DNA from: Lasiosphaeria ovina
Taxonomy: Eukaryota > Ascomycota > Sordariomycetes > Sordariales > Lasiosphaeriaceae
NCBI GenBank assembly: GCA_033439765.1
Contig: JAULSN010000001.1
Coordinates: 5,332,001-5,396,000 of the forward strand
Direction: 5' to 3'
DNA: 64,000 nucleotides
Position numbers and translations under genes: made by a program. The notes beneath the pieces were generated by a model. It had not been told where the DNA came from. It was given only the letters and a program-made list of their open reading frames with translations, and made no database searches. Below are positions 45,776 to 56,516 of this stretch, piece by piece (the stretch's first letter is position 1; every line of letters starts with the position of its first letter).

Positions 45776-46371
45776 ATGGCTACTCAGCCTCGCCCTTCTC
45801 CGGAGAGGCACCAAAATTATTAGCTGAGCTTGACCTCATTCTTCCCAAGCTTTGGGCAAAAGACGCAGTTTTCAAGGAAAAACTGTCGGTAGACCACCGC
45901 CTCGATTGGTACGAGACAGACGAAGAAGAACTGGTCGCTTTAAACGAATGGACAAGGCTGCTGAAAAGAATCCACGATCTACATTTCCCAAAAGCGCAGC
46001 TTTCGGGAATACATTATAACCGCAAGACTTTGTGCTACGAAGCCGATGCGGGTTACCGGTCTTGGAAAAAGTATTTAGCAGATGCGAGCGAAGTGGCGAA
46101 AGCGAAGATAATGTTGCTTAGGACGCCTCCCAAGCCGCCAAGCCGCACCAACACCAACGACAAAGCGCCCATGTCTGGAAATTTCGCCGGACCATCGCGT
46201 CAAAAAGAGACCAACAGGTCCCAGATAATCCCTTTGCGTCGCTTGAGCGACCGAGCGACGCCTACGTGCACACATTCAGCCCGGATTCTGAGCATTACCT
46301 ACCACCCCAAGACCCTTCCATTCGGCGAGCATACAGAAGTCCCTGGACGACGACGTGTTCATGACCTCTAG
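45776..46371 (+). pseudogene. Orphan 3: helical charged protein gene with apparent frame breaks
   Basis: Not recognised. The only good start, the ATG at 45776, opens MATQPRPSPE and stops after 15 codons, while the adjacent frame is clearly protein-like (APKLLAELDLILPKLW, YETDEEELVALNEW, RLLKRIHDLHFPKAQL, YRSWKKYLADAS). Loss of one AG from the GAGAG near 45805 would join them. Near 46210 a second switch is likely: the frame reading VPDNPFASLERPSDAY and ending at 46364 looks more protein-like than the one ending at 46371. No GT-AG intron explains the first break. The intact product would be about 195 residues, an N-terminal helical region and a disordered Pro-rich tail without signal peptide. 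Sequence error is the alternative. Confidence 0.5.
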
Positions 46372-46463
46372 TCAAGCATTTCTTTGTGAATTCGAGAAAC
46401 ATCAGGCAGGCCAGGCCGATAGTCTCAAGGGCAGAATGGAGGGTCATTAGGGGCTGAGTCTCC

Positions 46464-46489
46464 AAAACAAAACAAAACAAAACAAAAAA
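46464..46489. repeat. (AAAAC)n short tandem repeat
   Basis: About five AAAAC units in the presumed 3' flank of orphan 3. No function is evident. Confidence 0.85.
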
Positions 46490-47520
46490 GGAATCTAGCC
46501 TTCTCTCTCAATCCAGTTTACTTTATTAACTCGGAGGGGGCTTGATGGAAGAGCGCCTTCACTCTCTTTTTTTTTCTCATTGAGCACGGGGGTCGAAAGT
46601 GGCTCCTCTTTTTCGTTTTGTTTTGCAGGACTGTTTCCACCAAGCTAGGTAGACGAGGGATGCCAAAATTTGTGGCTTACAAGAATTGGGAACATTAAAA
46701 TCACTCGCTCGACGAGTTTTTGTCTGTTTGATACTCGGCCCCTCATATCCACCGTTTGTGATTACTTTTGCGTGTGACGACTTGCATTCTTTTTAGTCAA
46801 TCTGAGATCAAGTGCTACCATTGATGTACCAAGGTTAAGACTGCTGCGGCCCATGGTCCTGGCCAGCTATCTTAGGTACCTACTTATCGACTTACATAAC
46901 TGACATCGAATTATCATGCTTGCAAAATTAGCTCAGGAGGCGAGCGGGACTAAAATATCATTTCCCGTCATGCTTGTAGTTACGGATGACAAATATAGGG
47001 GTCGAGTATTAAATAGAAACTCGTCCAGCGAGTTATTATGTTTTATCATCTATCCATTATGAACCCATTCCCATTTTGTGGCAATTGCTATTGCTATAGA
47101 ATGGAAAGGAAATTTAGTGAATACCAGAGTATTGGGGCCCAGACCCGAAATCCTTGTGCCCAGCCGATCATAGAGGCAAAAAACATCAATACCTTCTCGT
47201 TCTCGGGCAAGACTGCCGTATTTTGGATGACCAGCGCTTTATTCCACAGTGCCCGTGTCCTAACTGTAGTCAATTCTTCAAACCTTCCATTGTCTTTCCC
47301 TTTTCTATTTCTTTATTTCTTTTCATTTCGGTATCTTATTTCCCGTCTCATCCGTGTTTTCTTTTCCTTCCTTTCTAGACAGCGAAACAACAAGAAATAA
47401 AACCGAAAAAAAAATACGCCTCCTAGCCCTTCCAAAGGCCCCTGGGTAGGTCAAAGCCCCCTAAATGTGTTTAGTATCACAGTCATCAGGCTTACATCAT
47501 AGGCCGACACCATCTGGCGA

Positions 47521-47598
47521 GAGTCTGACACATGCCGTGTTTGGATACAAAGGTGGCTGTACGGAAACGGGGAACTCCGGTTCAACAAACTCCGTATC
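47521..47598. repeat. Copy B of the duplicated promoter-proximal sequence
   Basis: GAGTCTGACACATGCCGT at 47521-47538 leads into the part shared with copy A. The same 18 bases recur at 48127-48144 with one difference (A to G). Downstream of copy B no intact gene is found, only low-complexity sequence, so the gene it once preceded may be lost. Confidence 0.6.
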
Positions 47599-48445
47599 AC
47601 TTGGCCACGTATTACTGTAGGTACTCATCACATTTATTAATATTCCAGGAAGACTTGCGCTCTGGAAGAAAAATTGAACAGAGGATCTACTATCTAGAGA
47701 AAAGAAAAAAAAAAGAAAATAAGGTGGGGGTAGGGGTGGGAACGGGGATGGAAGCAGGAAAATAAAAGGGCGGCGAGTAACTAAGACCGAAGGAAAACAA
47801 AAACTGAAAGTGAAAGCAGCCGCGGGATGCTGTAACCAATGATACAACTAAGCACTCCCGCGGTCCTACGGGATTCCGCCGGGTATGGCCGCCGAGGCCG
47901 GCCGGCCACCTCGTTGGCAGGCCAACCAGTCACCCATTGGCCCGCGCTTTGGAAAAAACGAGATGTCTCAAACCCACGATCGGCCCCCGGCTGGCCCCGC
48001 AATTGCCATGAGCCGCTGAGCACGGCGGCATCTGATGTTCGTTGGCCGTCTATTCTCTCAGCTCGGGGGAGGAAAAGTCTTTTCATTTGGCTCATCCAGC
48101 CAATAGCAATCCCGGCGGCCCGGAACGAGTCTGGCACATGCCGTCGCGGTTTGATGCCTTGCATTCTGAGGGCCCGTTTTGACCGTGACTGCTCTCGGAA
48201 AACTGGCGATTGTACATATCAAAAGAAGAGTGGCTGTATGTCGAAAAATGTGCTTCGCAAGAAAAAAAGACATAAATAAGCAAATGCATTCGCCCTGAAA
48301 ACAGGCCCCGAACCTTCACATACGCCAGAAAGCTGACCTGCTAACTAGTGATATATTCTTTCCTCTTGTATTGCAAGACGCCCATACAGCCTGTGAACCA
48401 CCTCCCCGTCTATCAATTTTATCTAGGACCAAGCCCTTGGCCACG

Positions 48446-49130
48446 ATGTCGAAGGACACAGTCAGAAAACTAATGAAAGAGTTAGCGACATATAAAAATG
48501 CAATCAATATATGGGCAGGATGAAAAGACCCCTGAGAGCTGGGAGCAGGAAAAGTCATATTGGAAACTCAGGATTAAGATATTCGGGGAACTAGCGGGGC
48601 TGTTCTACGAGGAAGAAACGCGTGCCCACTATAAGGAGAAAAAACGACTTGAGAAACAGGCTTTTGAAAACCGGAAAAACGAAGTTGGAGAACCCAGCCG
48701 GCCGTCCCCCAGCCGCTGCACCAATCCAAATCGAGAACCTTCTCGTAGCAGACGCAACTCTATGGGAAATGAAGACCGTCTTCGTAGGGAGAGTTCCAGG
48801 AGCCGCTACACCGCAGAGAACCAGTCCCACCCACAGGCCGAAAACGGGAAAGGAAAAGGGTATTATCCGCCGCCGTCCAATTCTCGGCCGCAACCGTCGC
48901 CGAGGCACAGGCTGGCCGCCTCAGATGGCGCTTTGAGCCCAAATAAACACCGTATAATAGAGGTCAGTCAGAGGGCAGTTTGGGAAAGCCCCGAGAATGC
49001 CGTTTCTTTGGTCTTTCTTATTTACGACTATTCGGTGTTTGCTCTGCGTTGTTTCTTGTTTAAGCCCTGCTGGTTAGGGCTTTTCTTTTTTGGAAGACGA
49101 CGTTTCTCTTGGTACTTGGGTTGCTATTAG
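48446..49130 (+). pseudogene. Orphan 4: charged helical/Ser-Arg-rich protein gene with apparent frameshift
   Basis: Not recognised. The ATG at 48446 gives MSKDTVRKLMKELATYK and stops after 25 codons. The adjacent frame continues in the same style (IYGQDEKTPESWEQEK, YWKLRIKIFGELAGLFYEEE, YKEKKRLEKQAFENRK). One base fewer in the A5 run at about 48494 would join the two. After the helical part comes a Ser/Arg/Pro/Asn-rich disordered segment. A donor-like GTCAGT after HRIIE (about 48963) suggests a last intron, with a short final exon to about 49159; without it the frame ends at 49130. Same architecture as its neighbours: N-terminal charged helices, disordered tail, no signal peptide. Confidence 0.45.
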
Positions 49131-50072
49131 ATTGTCCAGAAAGTTCGAGGAGAAAACTAACGAGCGCGGTCAGTGGAAAACTAGAAAAGATCAGAAAAAA
49201 AGGTTGTAAGCAATTCGCGTATTATGGCGGCAGACTCGCTCTCTGGGCCTTCCTTCCTCTTCTTCTAGTGAGTATCTTTTGTAAATGTTGAAGAATAGGG
49301 GAAACTAGTTGGCCCAACTTTTGTTGGGCTGCCCACCTGGCCTGTGCGCAGGGGAAGCCCGTCAATTAATAAAGGGGGCTGTTTACATTGCCAAGGAAAA
49401 GAAATAAGAACAAACAGCAAGCCACGAAATAGCAAGGAGCGTAGGGCAAGTATCTGAATAAATAAGAAACCGTTCCCAGACACCGGTTCCGACTTGTTTT
49501 CTATTGCTTATCAACCCCCACCGGGGTTGGGTTGCGGACAGGCCCAGGCCGCACACATGGCCAGGCCGAGCAGGTCGATCAGGCTACAAAACCAGGCCAC
49601 GGGGGGAGGTCAATGTAGCACGCTGTGGTCGTGGCCCTTGGTCCAATTAGCGAGGGAATCACGCTGTGCTGCAATTGGTCTAGTAGACGCGGCCGGCGAG
49701 GCCGGCGGCCCCCAACACACGAAATACTAGATCAACGTGTTTCATCTGTAAACATCAGACTAACGAAGCCAACAAAACGGCCAGCCTTAGCATACCAAAT
49801 TGGGGACTGTAGTCTTAGCGTGCCCTTGGAGAGCAATTCAGTAGCAGTACGGGCAGTGTTCCATCTTGTGTCTCATAGCGCACGCCGATCCGGATCGGAC
49901 TAGAGCAGGGCTCTCTTTGGTAATTCATTTTGGGAGGCGAGATGGAGGGGAAAGTAGTATAAGTGAGAGGATTGGAACTCGAAGGTCGAAGCCCACAACA
50001 TTTCTTGGATTATTACAGTATTTTATTTGCACAATATCTTTGCTCCTGTCCAACACACCCGTTGCTTTTACA
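49131..50072. other. Intergenic region upstream of orphan 5
   Basis: No firm gene. It holds another GC-rich GGCCGG palindromic patch (about 49690-49710) and the promoter of orphan 5. Immediately before the next ATG the sequence is T/C-rich, as in fungal leaders. Confidence 0.5.
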
Positions 50073-50864
50073 ATGAACGATCGATATAGAGACTCTGAAT
50101 CCCGGGAGCAGCCTCGTCACAAAAAGTCGACTATGGACGCCATAGATAGGATGAACCTGATAGAAGACATCAAAGCTGCTCGGGAAGTCTTCAGAGACAC
50201 GGTACTCGCCGCCGAGAAAGTTGAACGCATCAAAGACATACCCGAAGGCGCCGACCGCATAAAGCTATGCACACAACGTGCGCGGTGCTGTCGGAAGCGG
50301 CTGGTGGCCGCGCAAATTTTCATAGCACAGCTGGAAAAAGGGGTGGATGAGTTTAATGTACTGGGCGAAGACTACAAAGAGGAACGGGATGCGGTCGAGA
50401 CCAAGCTCCCAGACTATGTGGACATGTACAGGTACTACAGAGACCACCACCCAAAGTCAACAAGGCAACCAGCCGATTTCTATCTGCACGAGGAAGTAGC
50501 TTTGAAACATGAGCTAGAACAAGAACAAAAACAGGAAAGGGAAGCAAGAGCGGCCGCCACACGGCAGCATGAAGCCCAGCTCAAAGAAGCGGCGAAAACG
50601 CGGGTGCCGTACAGTTACGACCGCCGCGAAAGGGAAGACCCGCACATGCACGGCGACAGGCGCCAGCCTCCGACGGTGAGATACTACGCCCCGGCGGAGG
50701 CGGGCTCGTCTGGGCAGCGGGAGTGGCAAGAGCCGCCGCGGGTGGGGTCATACAGCAGCCAACGCCGCGCGGAACGTGGTACTGCTCCTCCCGAGGAATA
50801 TATAGTCGTCGAGGAGGTGTGGGTTTCGTACGCTTCCCGGGGGACTGGCGGGCGGCGTGCGTAG
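50073..50864 (+). CDS. Charged helical protein of unknown function (orphan 5)
   Basis: Not recognised; 263 residues in one exon from the ATG at 50073 (TACAATGAAC). The N-terminus is hydrophilic. A predicted all-helical region of about 130 residues follows (DRMNLIEDIKAAREVFRD, LAAEKVERIKDIPEGADR, AAQIFIAQLEKGVDEF, YKEERDAVETKLPDYVDM). Then comes a Glu/Gln/Lys-rich coiled-coil-like stretch (EEVALKHELEQEQKQERE), and the C-terminus is an Arg/Pro/Tyr-rich tail. No signal peptide, membrane segment or catalytic motif is visible. It is the only gene of the run with a clean ATG-to-stop frame of this length. Its helix-plus-tail layout matches orphans 3 and 4, but I see no clear residue-level homology by eye. 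Confidence 0.65.
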   Translation: MNDRYRDSESREQPRHKKSTMDAIDRMNLIEDIKAAREVFRDTVLAAEKVERIKDIPEGADRIKLCTQRARCCRKRLVAAQIFIAQLEKGVDEFNVLGEDYKEERDAVETKLPDYVDMYRYYRDHHPKSTRQPADFYLHEEVALKHELEQEQKQEREARAAATRQHEAQLKEAAKTRVPYSYDRREREDPHMHGDRRQPPTVRYYAPAEAGSSGQREWQEPPRVGSYSSQRRAERGTAPPEEYIVVEEVWVSYASRGTGGRRA

Positions 50865-52915
50865 GACGAGGGAGCTTACTCCAGACAGCAAGTGTTGCGA
50901 GGCAAGTTCCCGGGGGACAGGGGGAGGTTATTGTCACCACTGGGAATTTTGGAAATAAATGGGCTTGTGTTTTTTACCTTTTTCCACATATATATGATCT
51001 TATCGCGGGCTCTAAAGGTGAATAAGAAAGATAGAAGGGCTTGTGAGAGAAGCGCTGCTGTAATGTTATAATTATTACTATAACGAAATATTTTCCAAAG
51101 GAAGTAAAAAAGCAAATAAACAAATAAAAAGCTGTAGAAAACAGATGCCGTGTTTCTTTCCTGGGAAGATTTCTCATCTGGCAGAAAGACGGCCAAACTA
51201 AACTATTGGAGCTTCAAACTGAACCACTCTGGACACGAACACGCGTCAACTTTTGTCCTGACCTCCGCCTTCCACGTTTCCAGCAATACCAAATCGTATT
51301 TTCTACTACATTCTATATTTCCTGCCACTTGCACACAAAAGCCAGGCATTGATGAGCTAAACATGCGTGTGGAGGTCGCGTTTACATTCCGTGCAAGTAC
51401 AGGGTATTGAAGAGGAAAATGTGAAAAAAGGGTTTGTTTACATGCGCACCTTTACCCCATTCCCGAAGTTTCCTCGCTAGGCACCGGATAGTCGACTGCG
51501 GCGCAGATCAAAAGGTGAGCAACAATAACAACCTAATGAGGACCACAATCAAGCCCGCCCGTATTGTGGCGGCGTGCCCCGACTCTATCAAGGACAAAAT
51601 GTTGACCTCGTTCCTAAACCGATGTATAAAGACAGACATATTGGCCCGCCCGACTTTTGCGGCTTCCACAACTGTCGTTTAGGCTTCGAAACGTTTATTT
51701 GGATTGCAACGACGCCGCCTGGCCCTTGGAAGCTCCATTTACCTATCGCTTCGTCCTATGTCGGGTCGGCGAAGGTAGTTCAACCACTCCACCAGAAACC
51801 AGACCAGAATAGCCCAGTCAGCCCCAAGCCGGCCGCCGGGCCGCCCATTTAGGTCGCCAGCAGCACTGCGCTCTCGGAACCTCTTTGACTACTCGCAACA
51901 ATCTGTTTTCCCGGCGGCGGGGAGCCTGCCAGGTGCAACCTCTGGAACCCTGGGTGTAACCCCGAGAAATTCCGAGATCGATATTCGTCCGCATCCCGGG
52001 AAACCTCCAAAACGGGCACCGGTGTTGTTTGCTGCCCGTTGTTTGACATTACGGCCGTAAATAAAGGGGTACCGAGAGCCTCCCAGATTTTCCGACGCTA
52101 ACGCAAAATAAAAATCGGGCTGAGGTGCTCTCCAGAAGCAGCTAGAGAAAGATCAAGGGGAAAAAGGATAGCACGAGCCGATGAGAGCAGGAAGAGAGGA
52201 AACCACTTGGCGGAGATGACGAGCTGATAGCTTCAGGGGTTGCTGGGATGTACTGGTGCACTATCCGGGTAGCAAGGCATCTTTGACAAAATCAGGGGAA
52301 GAGGGAACTTCCCCAGTTCTGCAGCAGAGAGATACGCAGGTCTATTAATACAGCCTAGGAAATGAGGGACTTTTGTTCCATCGAAGATGGATCACAGCAT
52401 TGACGAGAGTATCACAACAGGAGGCCGACGACCCCAAGGTAGCAAAGCCACCTTGGCATCGTCTATATCTAATATTCAGGTCTGTGACAACGCATGCAGT
52501 GTTACGGCGTGGCTTAGATGCCAATTCCCTGGAAACAAGGCAGAAAGGGATGTTAGAAGCCCAAGGCCCCCCCTACAGGTTGCCTAGAGCACAATGCCAC
52601 CTTCGTCTGACTAGATTCTTTTCCTCAGATGTGCCGAGCAAGGGAGGATGTGGTCCGAGTCGTGGCGAGTGACCAAAGAAGGTAGCCACAATAAGGATTG
52701 CTTGCTCTTGGTACATTTTCTTGGGGGGGTTTCTTCTCTAGCCGTTCCCCTTTCGTCTGTCTCTGTTAAAAAGGAATGAAATATTGGAAAACCCTGTCAC
52801 GCGGCCTGTGTTGATGGCACGCTATGGCTGATACAACTACCAACTAATCGACCCCACGCTATCTTCACCCTGTGCTGGTCGTGGTAGACTGCATCTTCAA
52901 GTTCAACAAGTCTTA
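50865..52915. other. Intergenic region with possible degenerate gene remnants
   Basis: No intact gene. The frame at 51150-51410 contains YWSFKLNHSGHEHASTFV and later MRVEVAFTFR. This faintly resembles the layout of orphan 6 (LQWVLEENQLEQ, HSSVIHTGFAFEHN, MSVEVSGKL), so it may be an eroded relative. On the minus strand at 51849-52049 a frame starts MSNNGQQTTPVPVLEVSRD but stops after 66 codons. An ATG at 52387 (MDHSIDESITTGGRRPQ) could be an upstream exon of orphan 6. Confidence 0.35.
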
Positions 52916-54257
52916 GTGGGGCGTCTTAGGACAGGCCTAAAATTAGGCGGCATCATCTTCCTAGATATCGACTTTAACCAGCCATCAGACTGCAGACTAC
53001 GATATGCCACGGTAGTGGTAACCCTGGAAGAAGATATCTCGGACCGCCCCAAAGACCGCCCGAACCCGAGGCTCAATCCAATTAGGCTCACAGAGTACTT
53101 TGGGCCAAGAGAGTATTGTGGTGAACAAACACCTGTACAAACACGACAGACAAGCAAACTTTACGCCAACAATAAATGCAGGAGTTGCCGGATTCGGTGG
53201 TATAGGCATCGGCTTTGAGAAGACTGTCCGGACGAGCAATAAGTGGAAGTTCTCGGGTCATCTTTCCGCCACCGAGGGGAAGATCTGGCACAACAAGCTG
53301 CAATGGGTCCTGGAGGAAAACCAACTCGAGCAGCAGCCAACGCACAGCAGTGTGATCCACACGGGTTTCGCATTCGAGCACAACGCGACGAGTTTCTGCA
53401 TGAGCGTCGAAGTGAGCGGCAAGCTTGCCCGCACGTCGAACCGGATCAAGAACAAGCTGGGCGGCGCTACGACGAGGCTGATGAAATTTGGAGGGTCCAG
53501 GACCGAGAAGGATGTGGTGACTACCAGAATCGAGTGGACGGACGGATACTCGTCCAAGAAGCTACTGGACCCCATAGCGCGCGGCCTCGCTCGCTCCGTG
53601 GAGTACGAGAACTGGTCCAGCGTCCCGCTCGAGCTGCCCCATGCCATGCCCGCCGACTTCCTGCCAGTCATACAACCGACGGCTTTCCCAGCGGGCCAAC
53701 GGATAGCCTCGCGCCCGACCCCTCAGCAAGAAAACCAGAGAGCTCAGATTGGAGCCAGCCAACCAGAAGACACAATTGCCGAGATGCTGGAGATGGGGCG
53801 GTCATTGCAGGAACTTCCCAACCCAACAGTGGAAACCATAGATATGGCCGCCGGCTTCTTTTCCGTGCCGGACACACCGACAGCTGCACCAGTATCAGCG
53901 CTCACGATACCCCATACGCCCGCGACGTATCCCGCAGTTTCCACGATGCTGGCAAGGCGTGATGAGCTCAGCGCAGCCTCCGAGTTATCGTATGCAGCTA
54001 CATTAGTTGACACTCCAGCGGAGACAAGCAAAGAGAAGGTGCCCGCATCGAGCCCGAAGCTCAAGGTCATAGAAACAACATCCAAGCACAAGGGCAGAAG
54101 TCAGGTTCAACCTCGTTCTTCTGCTGCTGCTTTGGGTAGGAAGAGTAAGCCTCACCACATTGGAGCTCATAACCGGGTCGCTTGGCTTTCCGCTGAGCAT
54201 GTGGCCTGGGCGGGAGGCCCAGACATATACAACAAACGGCCAGGAAGAGGAAAATGA
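52916..54257 (+). pseudogene. Orphan 6: unknown protein gene with an internal frameshift
   Basis: Not assigned. Two overlapping frames are each protein-like. The first (RLRTGLKLGGIIFLDIDF, RYATVVVTLEEDISDRP, LTEYFGP) ends near 53110. The second (ESIVVNKHLYKHDRQANF, FGGIGIGFEKTVRTSNKW, SSVIHTGFAFEHNATSF) runs to the stop at 54257. Removing one A just after TTTGGGCC (about 53105) would join FGP directly to ESIVVNK, and no intron signals explain the switch. The N-terminal half looks like a globular beta-rich domain; the rest is Ser/Pro/Thr-rich. The true 5' end is not found: the frame is open upstream without an ATG, and a first exon near 52387 is possible. Pseudogene is preferred, sequence error not excluded. 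Confidence 0.5.
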
Positions 54258-54478
54258 GAAACCACAAAAGCCCAAGATGCAAAGCTACATTGGACAAAAC
54301 CGCACCAAGCGATAGAATCAGCACATGCCAATAACCAGACGCTAGAATAGACCCAGATCCAGAGAAGGGAGGAAAAAGAGCGTGGGGGAACCCCGGCAGA
54401 AAGTGATCATGTATCTGAAGCATTTCATTTATGTACAGTACAATACAGATACGAGAGTGTACTCTCCAGCCAGGAGTC

Positions 54479-56077
54479 CTAAAACTTCCGCGTCGCAAAC
54501 GCCGGCTTCCAGTCCAGGGGATGTGTCTCGGGCGTGGCGTTTTCGTCCGCCTTCCAAATTTTGACTAGGAATTACGTTAGTATTTCATGTAAAATCCAAT
54601 AAGGGGAAGAAAAGAACTCACTCGTCTTGTCAGTCTCGCCGCAAATCAAGCGCGTGCCTGACAGATCAAACATGGAGCTCATGATGCCCGACTCGGCGTC
54701 GAGAGAGCCAGGCTGGGCAATGGTATCCAGGGCCTGGAAGCGGTGGCCAGACTTCCAGTCCCAGAAGCTCATAGACCCGTTGTCGCCGCCCGAGAAGAGG
54801 ATGTTTTGGTCATTGACCGAGAGGGTATTAATAATGGCGTTGTGGCCGTCAAAATTCTGCATGAACGCGCCCTCGGGGCACTTCCACTGCTTTATGCTCC
54901 CGGTGCTGCCCGAGGCAAATGTGAACTCATTGGGGTGTGTGGCGAGGGCGCGCACGCCCTTTTTGTGGTGCGTCAAGACGCCCATGGTCTTGCCGGCGGC
55001 AAGATCCCACATGCGCACCGTCGAGTCGAGGCTAGCCGTGACGACCTGTGGGTCGGCCTCCTGGCAGACGAGGCTGGCAATAGTGCCGGTATGGCCCGAC
55101 AGCACGTGCACATTGCTGCGGGTGCGCATATCCCAGACGCGCGCCACGCCGTCGCGGCCGCCCGTCACCAGCACGTCGAGCGTGGGGTGCAGGGCCAGCG
55201 TGTACACGCCGCTCAGGTGGCCGTGGTAGTGGCGGATCACCTTGTTGGTCTCGAGGTCCCAGCACTTGACCATTTTGTCCTCGCCGCACGAAAAGAGGTA
55301 GGGGTGGCGGGGCGACACGGCCAGCCCGCGCACCGTCGAGATGTGGCCCGTCAACGTCAGCTTGAGCGCGCCCGACGCCAAGTCCCAGATTTTGATTGTG
55401 CGGTCGCCAGCGCCTGATGCGAACCACTTGTTGTCGGGCTCGATGGCAAGCGCGCGCACCCAGCCCAGATGACCCGAGATGACGCGCATAAGCTTCCACG
55501 GCGGGTGCCAATCTGGCCGCGGCTGCACGAGTATGTCGGGCCGCCGCGCGAGGCTCGTCTGATATGGCTCATTCCGTTGCTGTGTCTGTGCCGGCTTGCC
55601 CGCGGTGCCGGGTTTCCGCGAGAGGACTAGTGCGCTAGAGCTTCCGCCGAGGGGTACTGCATTTTGAACGGCGGGTATGCCCTCGATCAGCTTGCGCGCA
55701 TGCTCTTCCGACTTGGAGGGGGCGTCTTGGGCGGCGTTTGGCCTGGGCTGCTTCTTGCGCGGGCCGGCAGCGGGGAGTTTGGAGGCGAGGGCTTCGGGGA
55801 GTTCTAGGACATCGCTGTACTCGGCGTGCAGACGGAGGGACAAGGCAGTTTTGGTGACGTCGGGGTCTGACGAGGCCAGAGCCGGGTCGAGCTTTAGGCG
55901 CTTCCTCCCGGACGAATTTAGTATGGTACTGGAATAGATAGACTTCGACCTCCGTGCGTTTTCGAGGATCAAGGCCTCGAGGCGGCTGAGGCTGCTGCCG
56001 TTGACATCTGCGCTTGTGTCCACGTCTGGAACCGGGTGGCCGCCGGCGACCTGGGCCGACAGGGTGGACACTTCCAT
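54479..56077 (-). CDS. prp46: Pre-mRNA-splicing factor Prp46 (PLRG1/Cwf1), WD40 protein
   Basis: Core component of the Prp19-associated (NineTeen) complex that activates the spliceosome. Two exons, 54622-56077 and 54479-54564, with a 57-nt intron (GTGAGT, TACTAAC, CTAG) that restores [16 protein letters not shown] at the C-terminus. The product is 513 residues, normal for fungal Prp46. An N-terminal low-complexity region of about 190 residues is followed by [21 protein letters not shown] and seven WD40 repeats from about residue 200 to 500. These show GH/WD signatures such as [36 protein letters not shown] and GSMSFWDW. The start is the ATG at 56077, giving MEVSTLSAQ. It is divergent from the NAS6-like gene, with 439 bp between their ATGs. 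Confidence 0.94.
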
Positions 56078-56516
56078 TTGCGACGATGTCGATTAATTGT
56101 GTAAAAACTCGTTCTGCGTCGTGTTTGGGGCGTCGGCGGCTCTGGAGGTTAGGTCGGTCGGATGTGCACGTTGTACGTTGTTGGAAACTCAAAATTCAAT
56201 GGGCGGCGGAATCGCGGGCTGCTTGTCGCGTCGTGGACTGAAAGTGCATCATTAGTGCGCCCTCCAAAAAAATTCTGGACCCGACACACCCTGCTGCTGT
56301 GGCTGAAGCTTGAGCTAGCGTGAGGCTTGACAGCGCCCAGCCCGCGACACCGCGCACAGTGCGAGGCTCCTTGCCAAACCGCTGACCCCAGGGAAGGCAT
56401 CACTTACATGACGTTAGAGGTTGACACATTCAGGCAAACACCGAAAAACGCAGCGACAAAAAACTATTTCTCACATTCTCAAGTTGGTAATTTTGGCGGC
56501 ACCTCGAGCTATCAAT
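56078..56516. promoter_or_regulatory. Bidirectional promoter of prp46 and the NAS6-like gene
   Basis: A 439-bp spacer between divergent ATGs must hold both promoters and leaders. No specific binding sites are claimed. Confidence 0.55.

Larger units (their letters stand above)
46372..48445. other. Intergenic region between orphans 3 and 4, with a possible gene fragment
   Basis: No intact gene. Around 47150-47290 one frame reads LLVLGQDCRILDDQRF followed by PQCPCPNCSQFF, a Cys-rich protein-like stretch without a credible start or continuation that may be an eroded exon. An AAAAC repeat (46464-46489), copy B of the duplicated sequence and a GGCCGGCCGG patch (about 47895) are also present. Another CATGCCGT-type copy lies at 48127-48144, about 300 bp before orphan 4. 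Confidence 0.45.
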
